From the NCBI GenBank assembly GCA_026387515.1, contig JAPLLP010000315.1, forward strand, positions 3,666-9,355: DNA of 5,690 bases, in the 5' to 3' direction. Shown here piece after piece: positions 1 through 5,690 of this stretch; position 1 is the first letter of the stretch, and each line of letters opens with the position of its first letter. Source of the DNA: Candidatus Omnitrophota bacterium. GTDB lineage: Bacteria; Omnitrophota; Koll11; Gygaellales; Profunditerraquicolaceae. Position numbers and translations under genes: made by a program. Below the pieces are notes generated by a model that saw nothing but the letters and a program-made list of their open reading frames with translations, was not told the DNA's origin and searched no databases.

Positions 1-159
1 GCCGCGGGGAGGGAGACGTTTTTTGGCGAGCTTCAGATTTCTGCTTTTAAGGCAGGTGCCAATGGTATGCTTATTGGCGGATATCTCACCATAAAAGGGC
101 ATGCGTTGGAACGGGACCGTAATTTGATCAAAGAGATAGAAAAGGCATGGAGCAAATAA
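1..159 (+). CDS. bioB: Biotin synthase BioB, C-terminal 52 residues (5' truncated by window)
   Basis: This is the end of biotin synthase, the radical SAM enzyme that inserts sulfur into dethiobiotin using an auxiliary [2Fe-2S] cluster. Reading frame 1 is open from the first base and ends at TAA 157-159. The visible part begins with AAGRE, matching the SAGRE motif of E. coli BioB, and continues through GANGMLIGGYLT (residues 20-31), the conserved last strand-loop of the barrel (GANsifyG / GANGimiGnYLTT in relatives). The radical SAM CxxxCxxC motif and the cluster cysteines lie upstream and are not seen. From recalled E. coli numbering, the Arg260 cluster ligand would fall about two residues before the window starts. 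The tail is short, so the full protein is probably of the ~320-residue type without the longer E. coli C-terminal extension. The last 13 nt overlap bioF. Identification rests on 52 residues plus a full bio operon downstream. Confidence 0.93.
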   Translation, partial: AAGRETFFGELQISAFKAGANGMLIGGYLTIKGHALERDRNLIKEIEKAWSK

Positions 160-1283
160 AAGAGTTTCTTTTAGAGAAGAAACAAGCCGGTTTATTGCGC
201 GCCTTAAAGCCTGTCAGCGCACGCCACGGCGTGGAAATACGCCTGGAAGACAGAGATTATATTGATTTTTCCTCTAACGATTATTTGGGGCTTGCCGGTC
301 ATCCCAGGCTTGTTGAGGCCTCAAAAAAAGCATTGCAGGAATTCGGTACCGCCAGTTCTGCCTCACGGCTTTTAAGCGGCGACCTGGCCATCCACCACCA
401 ATTAGAAGAGGCAGTAGCGCGCTTCAAGAATAAGGAATCGGCCTTAGTATTTAATTCCGGGTATCAGGCGAATATCGGTATCATCAGCGCCCTTTACGGT
501 AAGGGCGACTGTATATTTTCTGACCGTTTGAATCATGCCAGCATTATTGACGGCATAATGTTCTCGGGAGCACGATTTTTGCGCTTTAAGCATAATGATA
601 TGGAGCAGCTGGAGGGATTGCTTAAAAAGGAGCGCAAGGGTTACAAGCGGGGTTTGATTATCACCGAGACTATATTTAGTATGGATGGAGACCGTTGCCC
701 GTTAAAAGAGTTAGTGGCCTTAAAAAGGGAATATGATTGTCAGCTTATGGTAGACGAGGCGCATGCCACTGGCATATTTGGCGAAAATGGCAGCGGCCTT
801 GTTGAGGAAGAAGGGGTTTCCGGGCAGGTAGATCTTATCATGGGGACCTTTAGTAAGGCCATGGGAGGTTTTGGGGCATATCTGGCTAGTTCCCAAGAGG
901 TGGTTGAGTATTTGATAAATACCTCTAGGAGTTTCATATATTCTACGGCTTTACCCCCGGCGGTAATCGCCTGTAATATAGAGGCAATCAAATTGATCAA
1001 GGATGAGCCATTTCGCCGCAAGGGGCTTCTTGAGTCAGCGCGATATTTTCGCCAGGCATTAAACGAGAAAGCCTTGCGGGTAAAAGGAGATTCGCAGATC
1101 GTCCCTTTAATAATCGGCGACAATATTAAAACGGTTGAGGCAGCGCGCAAATTGCAGGAAAAGGGTTTCTGGGTTTTACCTATCAGGCCGCCGACTGTCC
1201 CCCAAGGGCAGGCCCGCCTGCGATTCTCTCTAAGCTATAATCACGGCAGAGAAGTTCTGGACCGGCTAATAGAGGCCCTATGA
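147..1283 (+). CDS. bioF: 8-amino-7-oxononanoate (KAPA) synthase BioF
   Basis: This is a PLP-dependent alpha-oxoamine synthase of the cytoplasm. It condenses pimeloyl-ACP (or -CoA) with L-alanine to give KAPA, CoA/ACP-SH and CO2. The 378 residues match the family's usual 380-390. Visible landmarks are FSSNDYLGL (41-49), SGYQAN (104-109), the PLP-stacking His130 in LNHAS, ETIFSMDGD (174-182), DEAHATG with Asp203 and His206 contacting PLP, and the Schiff-base Lys237 in GTFSKAMGG. Near the C-terminus, RPPTVPQGQARLRFSLS (347-363) is the typical substrate-side motif and favours BioF over Kbl or HemA, as does the operon. ATG 147 is chosen because the N-terminal helix before IDFSSNDYLG is complete from it. 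It lies inside bioB (13-nt overlap), and the nearest purine runs (131-135 and 141-145) are badly spaced, so translation is probably coupled to bioB. Confidence 0.96.
   Translation: MEQIKEFLLEKKQAGLLRALKPVSARHGVEIRLEDRDYIDFSSNDYLGLAGHPRLVEASKKALQEFGTASSASRLLSGDLAIHHQLEEAVARFKNKESALVFNSGYQANIGIISALYGKGDCIFSDRLNHASIIDGIMFSGARFLRFKHNDMEQLEGLLKKERKGYKRGLIITETIFSMDGDRCPLKELVALKREYDCQLMVDEAHATGIFGENGSGLVEEEGVSGQVDLIMGTFSKAMGGFGAYLASSQEVVEYLINTSRSFIYSTALPPAVIACNIEAIKLIKDEPFRRKGLLESARYFRQALNEKALRVKGDSQIVPLIIGDNIKTVEAARKLQEKGFWVLPIRPPTVPQGQARLRFSLSYNHGREVLDRLIEAL
1271..1275 (+). promoter_or_regulatory. Shine-Dalgarno site for the BioH-like hydrolase
   Basis: AGAGG lies inside the end of bioF. It is 4 nt from ATG 1280 and 7 nt from the adjacent in-frame ATG 1283. 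Spacing alone slightly favours 1283, which would give a TGATG stop-start overlap with bioF and a protein one residue shorter. The choice does not affect the domain. Confidence 0.5.
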
Positions 1284-1969
1284 TGGAAATTAAATATGTT
1301 GAGAGGGGGCATAAGGAAGATCTGGTATTGATCCCCGGATGGGCCACGGATTTCAGGGTCTTTGGACTCCTTGATTTACCCTATAATTACTTGTTTCCGG
1401 TTAATTTTTATCCTTTCAACTTTGCCCAAGAGTTCTGCGGAGCCCTGGGAAAAGGACATTCAAAGAAGTTATCGATTTTGGGCTGGTCAATGGGAGGGTT
1501 CCTGGCCGCAGATTTTTGTCAGCAATACCCTGGCAAGGTTAATGAGTTGATCATGCTGGCAGTGCGCAAAAAATACGACAGGAAAATTTTACGCGAAATA
1601 AACATTAAGCTGGCCAAGAATAAAAACGCCTGGCTCTATAAATTCTACCAGGATTTTTTCGCCAAGGAAGAGGTTCAAGGGTTTTCCTGGTTTAAGAGAG
1701 AACTGTTCAGAGACTACGCAGAATCAATTGCTTCGGAGGATTTAGCGATAGGATTGGAATATCTTTCCCATGCTCAACTCGATACAGATGCGCTTTTAGG
1801 TGTAAATAAGATAAGGATTTTCCACGGCGCAGAGGATCTAATTGCGCCTTTGGCTGAAGGGGAAGCACTCAAATCTTATCTTCCGCAGGCAACATTTTTC
1901 CGCCTGGAAGGCGCAGGCCATGCCTGTTTCTTTAACCCCGCGTTTAAAGCAAGTTTTTCCCATGAATAA
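1280..1969 (+). CDS. BioH/BioG-like alpha/beta hydrolase, probable pimeloyl-ACP methyl ester esterase
   Basis: Predicted cytoplasmic carboxylesterase that would hydrolyse pimeloyl-ACP methyl ester to pimeloyl-ACP, ending chain extension begun by BioC. What is seen: an oxyanion-side loop PGWATD (19-24, compare HGWG in BioH), a nucleophile elbow GWSMGG with Ser70, Asp186 in HGAEDLIAP, and His214 in GAGHACFF. The Asp-to-His spacing of 28 equals that of E. coli BioH (Asp207/His235), and Ser-to-Asp is 116 against 125. At 229 residues it is shorter than BioH (256) and near BioG length. The Lys/Arg-rich segment 96-115 sits where the BioH cap begins and could face acidic ACP. No signal peptide is visible. 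It starts on the ATGA overlap with bioF (ATG 1283 is an alternative) and overlaps bioC by 8 nt. The hydrolase fold is secure; the substrate is inferred from bioC next door, and I leave the symbol blank because BioH versus BioG versus a separate class cannot be settled by eye. Confidence 0.85.
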   Translation: MMEIKYVERGHKEDLVLIPGWATDFRVFGLLDLPYNYLFPVNFYPFNFAQEFCGALGKGHSKKLSILGWSMGGFLAADFCQQYPGKVNELIMLAVRKKYDRKILREINIKLAKNKNAWLYKFYQDFFAKEEVQGFSWFKRELFRDYAESIASEDLAIGLEYLSHAQLDTDALLGVNKIRIFHGAEDLIAPLAEGEALKSYLPQATFFRLEGAGHACFFNPAFKASFSHE

Positions 1970-2726
1970 ACAAGTAATACTTAATAATTTCTCTAGATAC
2001 GCCTATCTTTATGATGATTATGCGGGCATACAACAGCAGGCGGCGGAAGACCTTGCGGATTGGATGGAGGCAAAAGGCCTAAGGCGCATACTTGAGATAG
2101 GTTGCGGCACGGGTAACTTCACCCGTCTTTTAAGGAATAAATATAAGAATTCCGATATCCATGCCCTGGATATATCGGAAAAGATGATTGAAGTAGCTAA
2201 AGAAAAGCTGGGTGATGAAAGGATAGAATTTTTGGTTGAGGATGGCGAGAGTGTTGTTCTTTCTGATAAATTCGATCTTATTACTTCCAACGCCTGTTTT
2301 CAATGGTTCGGTGATTTTGAGAAGGCTATCGCAATGTATAGAGGTATGTTAGTCCCGGGAGGGCGGGTTTTATTTTCTATATTTGGCCCACGAACATTTA
2401 TAGAGTTAAATAGCGCTTTAGCGCAATACTCAAAAGATAAGATGGTTTCCGCCGCCGGATTTTTGCCCCAAGAAAAAATCGAGGCAATAGTGAAGAGGAA
2501 TTTCCGGGAAGCCCAGGTGCGCGAAGTGATATATCAGGAAACTTTTTCCAGCCTGGCAGATTTGTTGCGCAAGATAAAATATACCGGAATCCGTGGCCGG
2601 GCATTTAACGGCTGGGGCTTATGGAGCGTGGGAAAATTAAAGGCTATCGAGAGGGCCTACCTCGACAAGCATAAACAGATTAAAGCTACTTACCAGGTTT
2701 TCTTTTGTAAAGGAGTGAAGGGTTGA
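1962..2726 (+). CDS. bioC: Malonyl-ACP O-methyltransferase BioC
   Basis: SAM-dependent class I methyltransferase that methylates the free carboxyl of malonyl-ACP/CoA, disguising it so fatty acid synthase can extend it to the pimeloyl stage. The 254 residues compare with 251 in E. coli. The N-terminus NKQVILNNFSRYA and the following Tyr-rich helix with IQQQAAEDL (23-31) match the NKQ...F.RAA..Y...LQ.Q.A..L pattern of BioC. SAM motif I is LEIGCGTGNF (44-53), Asp70 in ALDIS is the acidic ribose-binding residue, and SNACFQWFGD (109-118) corresponds to SNLAVQWCGN of E. coli. PGGRVLFS (132-139) is the post-motif strand, and IKYTGIRG (205-212) matches the lid-side LKGIGA region. ATG 1962 is chosen because homology begins exactly there; the frame is open for 40 more codons upstream (to ATG 1842), but that stretch lies wholly inside the hydrolase gene. 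No good Shine-Dalgarno precedes it, suggesting coupling to the upstream gene. Confidence 0.94.
   Translation: MNKQVILNNFSRYAYLYDDYAGIQQQAAEDLADWMEAKGLRRILEIGCGTGNFTRLLRNKYKNSDIHALDISEKMIEVAKEKLGDERIEFLVEDGESVVLSDKFDLITSNACFQWFGDFEKAIAMYRGMLVPGGRVLFSIFGPRTFIELNSALAQYSKDKMVSAAGFLPQEKIEAIVKRNFREAQVREVIYQETFSSLADLLRKIKYTGIRGRAFNGWGLWSVGKLKAIERAYLDKHKQIKATYQVFFCKGVKG
2711..2715 (+). promoter_or_regulatory. Strong Shine-Dalgarno site fixing the TTG start of bioD
   Basis: AGGAG, the best ribosome binding site in the window, lies 7 nt before TTG 2723. It decides the non-ATG start: no in-frame ATG exists before the P-loop, and TTG is directly followed by the conserved first beta strand of BioD. Confidence 0.8.
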
Positions 2727-3418
2727 GAGGTATATTTATAACCGGGACAGACACCGGTGTGGGCAAGACTATAATTACCGGGTTTCTGGCAAGATACATT
2801 CTTGAAAAAGGTTACAGTGTTATCACCCAAAAATGGATTCAGACCGGTTATTCCTCGGATATTAAGAAGCACCTTGAGCTGATGGGAATAGATAAGCGTT
2901 ATGTCGAAGATTATCTTGACCTGGTTTGTCCTTATAATTTAAAATTCCCCGCGTCTGCGCACCTGGCAAGCAGGATGGAACATAAAAATATACGGGAAGA
3001 TAAGATCACCGGGAGTTTTAAGGCATTATCGCGCAGGTTTGCTTTTGTGCTGGTGGAAGGCCTGGGGGGAGTGGCAGTGCCTTTTAATAAAAAAAGGCTG
3101 GTTATAGATTTAGCCAGGGAATTGCGGCTGTCCGTATTGGTAGTAGCCGGGAATAAGCTGGGCGCAATCAATCATACCTTGTTGACTATCGAATACTTAC
3201 GGATGAGAAAGATAAAGGTTCTGGGGATTATATTTAATAATACCAAGAAAGAAGACAAAAGGATTCTTGAGGATAATCCGCGTATTGTAAAAGAGTTGAG
3301 CAAAGAAAAGATATTAGGTATACTGCCCTGGGTGGATGATGTTGATAGGGCATATAGATGTTTTCTTCCGATAGGGAATAATATTTTAAAGAGGATGCGC
3401 CATGAACCAATGGCTTAA
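2723..3418 (+). CDS. bioD: Dethiobiotin synthetase BioD (TTG start)
   Basis: ATP-dependent synthetase that carboxylates DAPA and closes the ureido ring to form dethiobiotin in the cytoplasm. The 231 residues match E. coli (about 225). The P-loop GTDTGVGKT is at 8-16, with Lys15 and Thr16 binding phosphate and Mg. Lys37 is at the E. coli position, followed by QTG (Thr41 for Ser41), and Asp46 sits in the SD pair that lines the metal site. PYNLKFPASAHLAS (70-83), VEGLGGVAVPF with Glu112 (111-121), VVAGNKLGAINHTLLT (140-155), the FNN strand end (171-173) and LPW (201-203) follow in the expected order. Two departures are visible: the usual K-P-V after the lysine is K-W-I, and the usual SPH is SAH (78-80). 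It begins on TTG, giving a 4-nt TTGA overlap with bioC, and its last 17 nt overlap bioA. The catalytic set is intact, so I expect it to be active. Confidence 0.95.
   Translation: MRGIFITGTDTGVGKTIITGFLARYILEKGYSVITQKWIQTGYSSDIKKHLELMGIDKRYVEDYLDLVCPYNLKFPASAHLASRMEHKNIREDKITGSFKALSRRFAFVLVEGLGGVAVPFNKKRLVIDLARELRLSVLVVAGNKLGAINHTLLTIEYLRMRKIKVLGIIFNNTKKEDKRILEDNPRIVKELSKEKILGILPWVDDVDRAYRCFLPIGNNILKRMRHEPMA
3391..3394 (+). promoter_or_regulatory. Shine-Dalgarno site for bioA inside bioD
   Basis: GAGG lies 7 nt before ATG 3402, within the last codons of bioD. It supports the start that gives bioA a 17-nt overlap with bioD. Confidence 0.65.
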
Positions 3419-4745
3419 AAAAGACCGGCAATATATATGGCATCCTTATACCCAGATGCAGGATTGCCGTAAATCTCCTCCCATTCTTATTGAAAAAGCT
3501 AAGGGTATCAAGCTTTTTGATGCAAGCGGTAAGTGGTATTATGATACTATCTCCAGTTGGTGGTGTAATGTCCACGGCCATAATCACTCCATAATAAAGA
3601 AGGCGATCAAGAATCAACTTGATTTGTTGGAACACGTGTTATTTGCCGGCATTACGCATCGTCCGGCGATACGACTGGCAGAAAAGCTTATCTCTTTGGC
3701 TCCCGGTAAATTATCCAAAATATTTTTTTCGGATAACGGTTCAACTTCCGTAGAAATAGCGCTTAAACTGTCTTTTCAATACTGGCGTAATACAGGTATA
3801 ACCTCAAGGACTAAGTTCGTCTCTTTGGATTATGGCTATCACGGAGATACTGTCGGCGCGATGAGTGTAAGCGGAGTTGATCTATTTAATAAGGTCTTTG
3901 ATCCGTTGTTTTTCCCTGGTTACAAGGTGCCCACTCCTTATTGTTATCGTTGCCCGATGGGCAAGAGCCGGGATTCTTGCGTCATTGATTGCATTATGCC
4001 TTTAGAAAAATTGTTAGGGCAAAAATCGCGGGAGATCTGCGGCATGATCTTGGAGCCTATGGTATTAGGTTCAGGTGGCATGATCGTTTATCCTAAAGAG
4101 TATCTGGAGAAGGCGGCTTCCCTGTGTAAAAGGGCCAATGTGCATTTCATACTTGATGAGGTAGCTACGGGTTTTGGCCGCACCGGGAAAATGTTTGCCT
4201 GCGAACACGCCGGGAATATCAAGCCGGATTTTTTATGTCTTTCTAAAGGCATTACCGCCGGATACCTGCCCTTTGGCGCGACCCTGACTACGGATAAAGT
4301 CTATCGTGCCTTTTGCGACAGCCGCGACAGAAATAAGACTTTTTACCACGGGCATACCTATACCGCTAATCCTGTTTCCTGCGCAGCCGGCCTGGGGAGC
4401 TTACAGGTTTTTGAACAAGAGGGGGTGTTGGAACATGTCCGGAGTATCGCGCCATATTTCAATAGCAGGCTGCAGGAATTTAAGTGCCTTTCCTTAGTGG
4501 GAGATGTGCGATGCCTTGGTTTAATCGGAGCCCTGGAATTGGTTGAAGATAGAAAGACAAAAAAGGTGCCGGACCCGAAGAGAAAGCTGGGCTACAGGAT
4601 CTATGAACAGGGGTTAAAAGAGGGGCTTTTATTAAGGCCGTTAGGTAATATTACCTATTTTTTTCTCCCTCTTTGCGTAAAGAAGCATCAGCTCCAGGAC
4701 ATTCTTAAAAAGAGTTATGGGATAATTAAGGCTCAAGGGAAATAA
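3402..4745 (+). CDS. bioA: KAPA-to-DAPA aminotransferase BioA with four-cysteine insert
   Basis: Class III PLP aminotransferase that converts KAPA to 7,8-diaminononanoate, in most bacteria with S-adenosylmethionine as amino donor. Landmarks: IWHPYTQM (12-19) with the substrate Tyr16, SSWW (51-54), AGITHRPA (82-89), DNGSTSVE (111-118) for phosphate binding, YHGDT (146-150), the PLP Asp252 in LDEVATGFGRTG, Schiff-base Lys282 in LSKGITAGYLP, the YHGHTYTANP motif (315-324), and Arg412 in LRPLGN, equivalent to the E. coli carboxylate-binding arginine (391). At 447 residues it is slightly longer than E. coli (429). Part of the excess is a segment with Cys181, Cys184, Cys193 and Cys197 (CYRCP then DSCVIDC) after VPTPY, as I recall from some non-enterobacterial BioA proteins. 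The amino donor (SAM or lysine, as in Bacillus BioK) cannot be told by eye. A GAGG site 7 nt upstream supports ATG 3402. Confidence 0.95.
   Translation: MNQWLKKDRQYIWHPYTQMQDCRKSPPILIEKAKGIKLFDASGKWYYDTISSWWCNVHGHNHSIIKKAIKNQLDLLEHVLFAGITHRPAIRLAEKLISLAPGKLSKIFFSDNGSTSVEIALKLSFQYWRNTGITSRTKFVSLDYGYHGDTVGAMSVSGVDLFNKVFDPLFFPGYKVPTPYCYRCPMGKSRDSCVIDCIMPLEKLLGQKSREICGMILEPMVLGSGGMIVYPKEYLEKAASLCKRANVHFILDEVATGFGRTGKMFACEHAGNIKPDFLCLSKGITAGYLPFGATLTTDKVYRAFCDSRDRNKTFYHGHTYTANPVSCAAGLGSLQVFEQEGVLEHVRSIAPYFNSRLQEFKCLSLVGDVRCLGLIGALELVEDRKTKKVPDPKRKLGYRIYEQGLKEGLLLRPLGNITYFFLPLCVKKHQLQDILKKSYGIIKAQGK
4642..4657 (+). repeat. Perfect 16-bp palindrome inside bioA
   Basis: TAGGTAATATTACCTA equals its own reverse complement. 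It encodes part of the conserved LRPLGNITYF stretch of BioA and ends 91 nt before the mnmA start. It does not resemble the BirA operator (TTGTAAACC half-sites) or the BioR box. It may be chance within a constrained coding segment. Confidence 0.35.
4735..4740 (+). promoter_or_regulatory. Shine-Dalgarno site for mnmA
   Basis: AAGGGA at the end of bioA lies 8 nt before ATG 4749. Together with the 3-nt gap after the bioA stop, it indicates that mnmA is translated from the same message. Confidence 0.6.
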
Positions 4746-4748
4746 TCC

Positions 4749-5690
4749 ATGAAAAGAGAGCGCGTAGTAGTGGCGATGAGCGGAGGAGTTGATTCTTCTG
4801 TAGCCGCTGCCCTATTGCAACAAGAAGGGTATGAGGTTATCGGCATGACTATGTGTTTTAATCTGCCGGATTCTAAAACTAAACGGCCGGGCTGCTGCGG
4901 CATTCAGGGTATAGAGGATGCCAGGCGGGTAGCTCATGCGCTAGGTATAAGGCACTATGTTTTAAATATGCAAAAGCCCTTGCGGGAATATGTGATCGAG
5001 GATTTTTGCCAGGAGTACCTGCGTGGCAGGACCCCTAATCCTTGCGTGAGGTGCAACCAATACTTAAAATTCGATGTCCTCTTAAAAAAGGCCCTATCTC
5101 AGGGGGCTAGGTTTCTTGCTACCGGCCATTACGCGCGCATAGCCAAAAAAGGAAACAGTTATTTGTTGAAAAAAGCCAAAGATAAAAATAAGGATCAGTC
5201 TTATTTTTTATACCGCTTAGGCCAAAGGCAGCTTAGGTCTATACTTTTCCCTTTGGGTAACTATACTAAAATGGAGGTCAGGGGTTTTGCCAGAAAATTC
5301 GACTTGCCAACGGCAGATAAACCAGGGAGTCAGGAGATATGTTTTGTGCCCGGCATGGATTACCGGCGTTTCCTGGAAGAGAATGTGCGTGATTTCAAAC
5401 AAAGAATTAGGCCCGGGCCTATTGTGAATTCAGAAGGCAGGATAATCGGTCATCATAAGGGAATTGCTTTTTACACCATTGGCCAGCGCGAAGGATTGGG
5501 GATTGCTATGGGTGTACCGATATATATTACCAAGATAGACCCTAAGAATAACAGTATTATGATCGGCACAAAGGAAGAGGCCTTGGGAAGAAATTTTCTG
5601 GTTGAGGATGTCCACTTTGTGGCCAACCCCATCAAAAAGAAAATTGCCCTAAGGGTGAAGATAAGGTATAATCACAAAGAAGCGTTTGCC
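4749..5690 (+). CDS. mnmA: tRNA-specific 2-thiouridylase MnmA (3' truncated by window)
   Basis: ATP-dependent tRNA sulfurtransferase that makes the 2-thio group of wobble uridine 34 in tRNA-Lys, -Glu and -Gln, receiving sulfur as persulfide from a cysteine desulfurase relay. The frame is open to the last base, giving 314 residues of about 350-370. The PP-loop SGGVDSS is at 11-17, after the first strand RVVVAM. GRTPNPCVRCNQYLKF (93-108) carries Cys99, the first catalytic cysteine. ATGHYAR (124-130) and DQSYFLY (149-155) are family motifs. SQEICFVP (194-201) carries Cys198, the persulfide cysteine, matching E. coli Cys199. The central and start of the C-terminal barrel domains follow, with YTIGQREGLGI (275-285). 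Cys49-Cys50 before the GIEDAR helix resemble the CCS..D..DAR motif of many relatives. It starts 3 nt after bioA with a Shine-Dalgarno site, so it is probably the next gene of the operon. Only the last part of the C-terminal barrel is missing. Confidence 0.95.
   Translation, partial: MKRERVVVAMSGGVDSSVAAALLQQEGYEVIGMTMCFNLPDSKTKRPGCCGIQGIEDARRVAHALGIRHYVLNMQKPLREYVIEDFCQEYLRGRTPNPCVRCNQYLKFDVLLKKALSQGARFLATGHYARIAKKGNSYLLKKAKDKNKDQSYFLYRLGQRQLRSILFPLGNYTKMEVRGFARKFDLPTADKPGSQEICFVPGMDYRRFLEENVRDFKQRIRPGPIVNSEGRIIGHHKGIAFYTIGQREGLGIAMGVPIYITKIDPKNNSIMIGTKEEALGRNFLVEDVHFVANPIKKKIALRVKIRYNHKEAFA

Noticed and set aside
1..146. BirA operator or biotin-responsive site at the window start
   Set aside because: This stretch is coding sequence of bioB. 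No TTGTAAACC-type half-sites are seen, and the true operon leader lies outside the window.
740..1150. Long minus-strand open frame inside bioF
   Set aside because: It is antisense to the conserved PLP region of bioF, with no recognisable domain.
1362..1550. Second + frame of 62 codons inside the hydrolase gene
   Set aside because: The catalytic elbow GWSMGG is encoded in the main frame over the same bases, and the alternative product has no motif.
1842..1961. A 40-codon upstream extension of the bioC frame, from ATG 1842
   Set aside because: It overlaps the conserved Asp186-His214 end of the hydrolase in another frame, shows no BioC homology, and BioC similarity starts exactly at ATG 1962.
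3234..3635. Minus-strand open frame of 133 codons across the bioD/bioA junction
   Set aside because: Both strands cannot plausibly be constrained here. The + strand encodes conserved BioD and BioA motifs and the antisense product resembles nothing I know.
4741..4748. A terminator or promoter between bioA and mnmA
   Set aside because: Only 3 nt separate the genes, and no GC-rich hairpin with a T-run is present nearby.
5217..5615. Two short minus-strand open frames inside mnmA
   Set aside because: They are antisense to the Cys198 region and barrel of MnmA and have no features of their own.

Overview
The window is a densely packed biotin biosynthesis operon, all on the + strand, followed by the tRNA 2-thiouridylase gene mnmA. 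In order it holds the 3' end of bioB (cut by the window start), bioF, a BioH/BioG-type alpha/beta hydrolase, bioC, bioD, bioA, and the first 314 codons of mnmA (cut by the window end). Every boundary inside the bio cluster is an overlap (13, 4, 8, 4 and 17 nt), and bioA and mnmA are 3 nt apart. There is therefore no intergenic region, and no internal promoter, riboswitch or terminator can be recognised. I see no RNA gene, mobile element, CRISPR array or attachment site.

The genes make a complete late pathway by the BioC-BioH route. BioC methylates malonyl-ACP (or -CoA) so that fatty acid synthesis can extend it to pimeloyl-ACP methyl ester. The small hydrolase is placed to remove the methyl group. 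BioF condenses pimeloyl-ACP with alanine to give KAPA, BioA transaminates KAPA to DAPA, BioD closes the ureido ring to give dethiobiotin, and BioB inserts sulfur. Gene order is roughly the reverse of reaction order for B and F. There is no bioW or bioI, which agrees with a fatty-acid-synthesis origin for pimelate.

The organism is a bacterium of moderate GC with compact, translationally coupled genes and some Shine-Dalgarno sites (clear at bioD, bioA and mnmA). The mix of signatures, namely a QKWIQTG version of the BioD KPV motif, a four-cysteine insert in BioA and a short BioH-like esterase, does not look enterobacterial or bacillar. It recalls uncultured lineages such as Omnitrophota, but that placement is an impression from sequence style and is not demonstrated. 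The promoter and any BirA-type operator would lie upstream of bioB, outside the window.

Most of the window is well-understood metabolism. The points most worth a second look are the divergent 229-aa pimeloyl-ACP methyl ester esterase candidate, the cysteine cluster in BioA, the altered substrate loop in BioD, and the coupling of mnmA to the operon. I found no evidence for a wholly new system.
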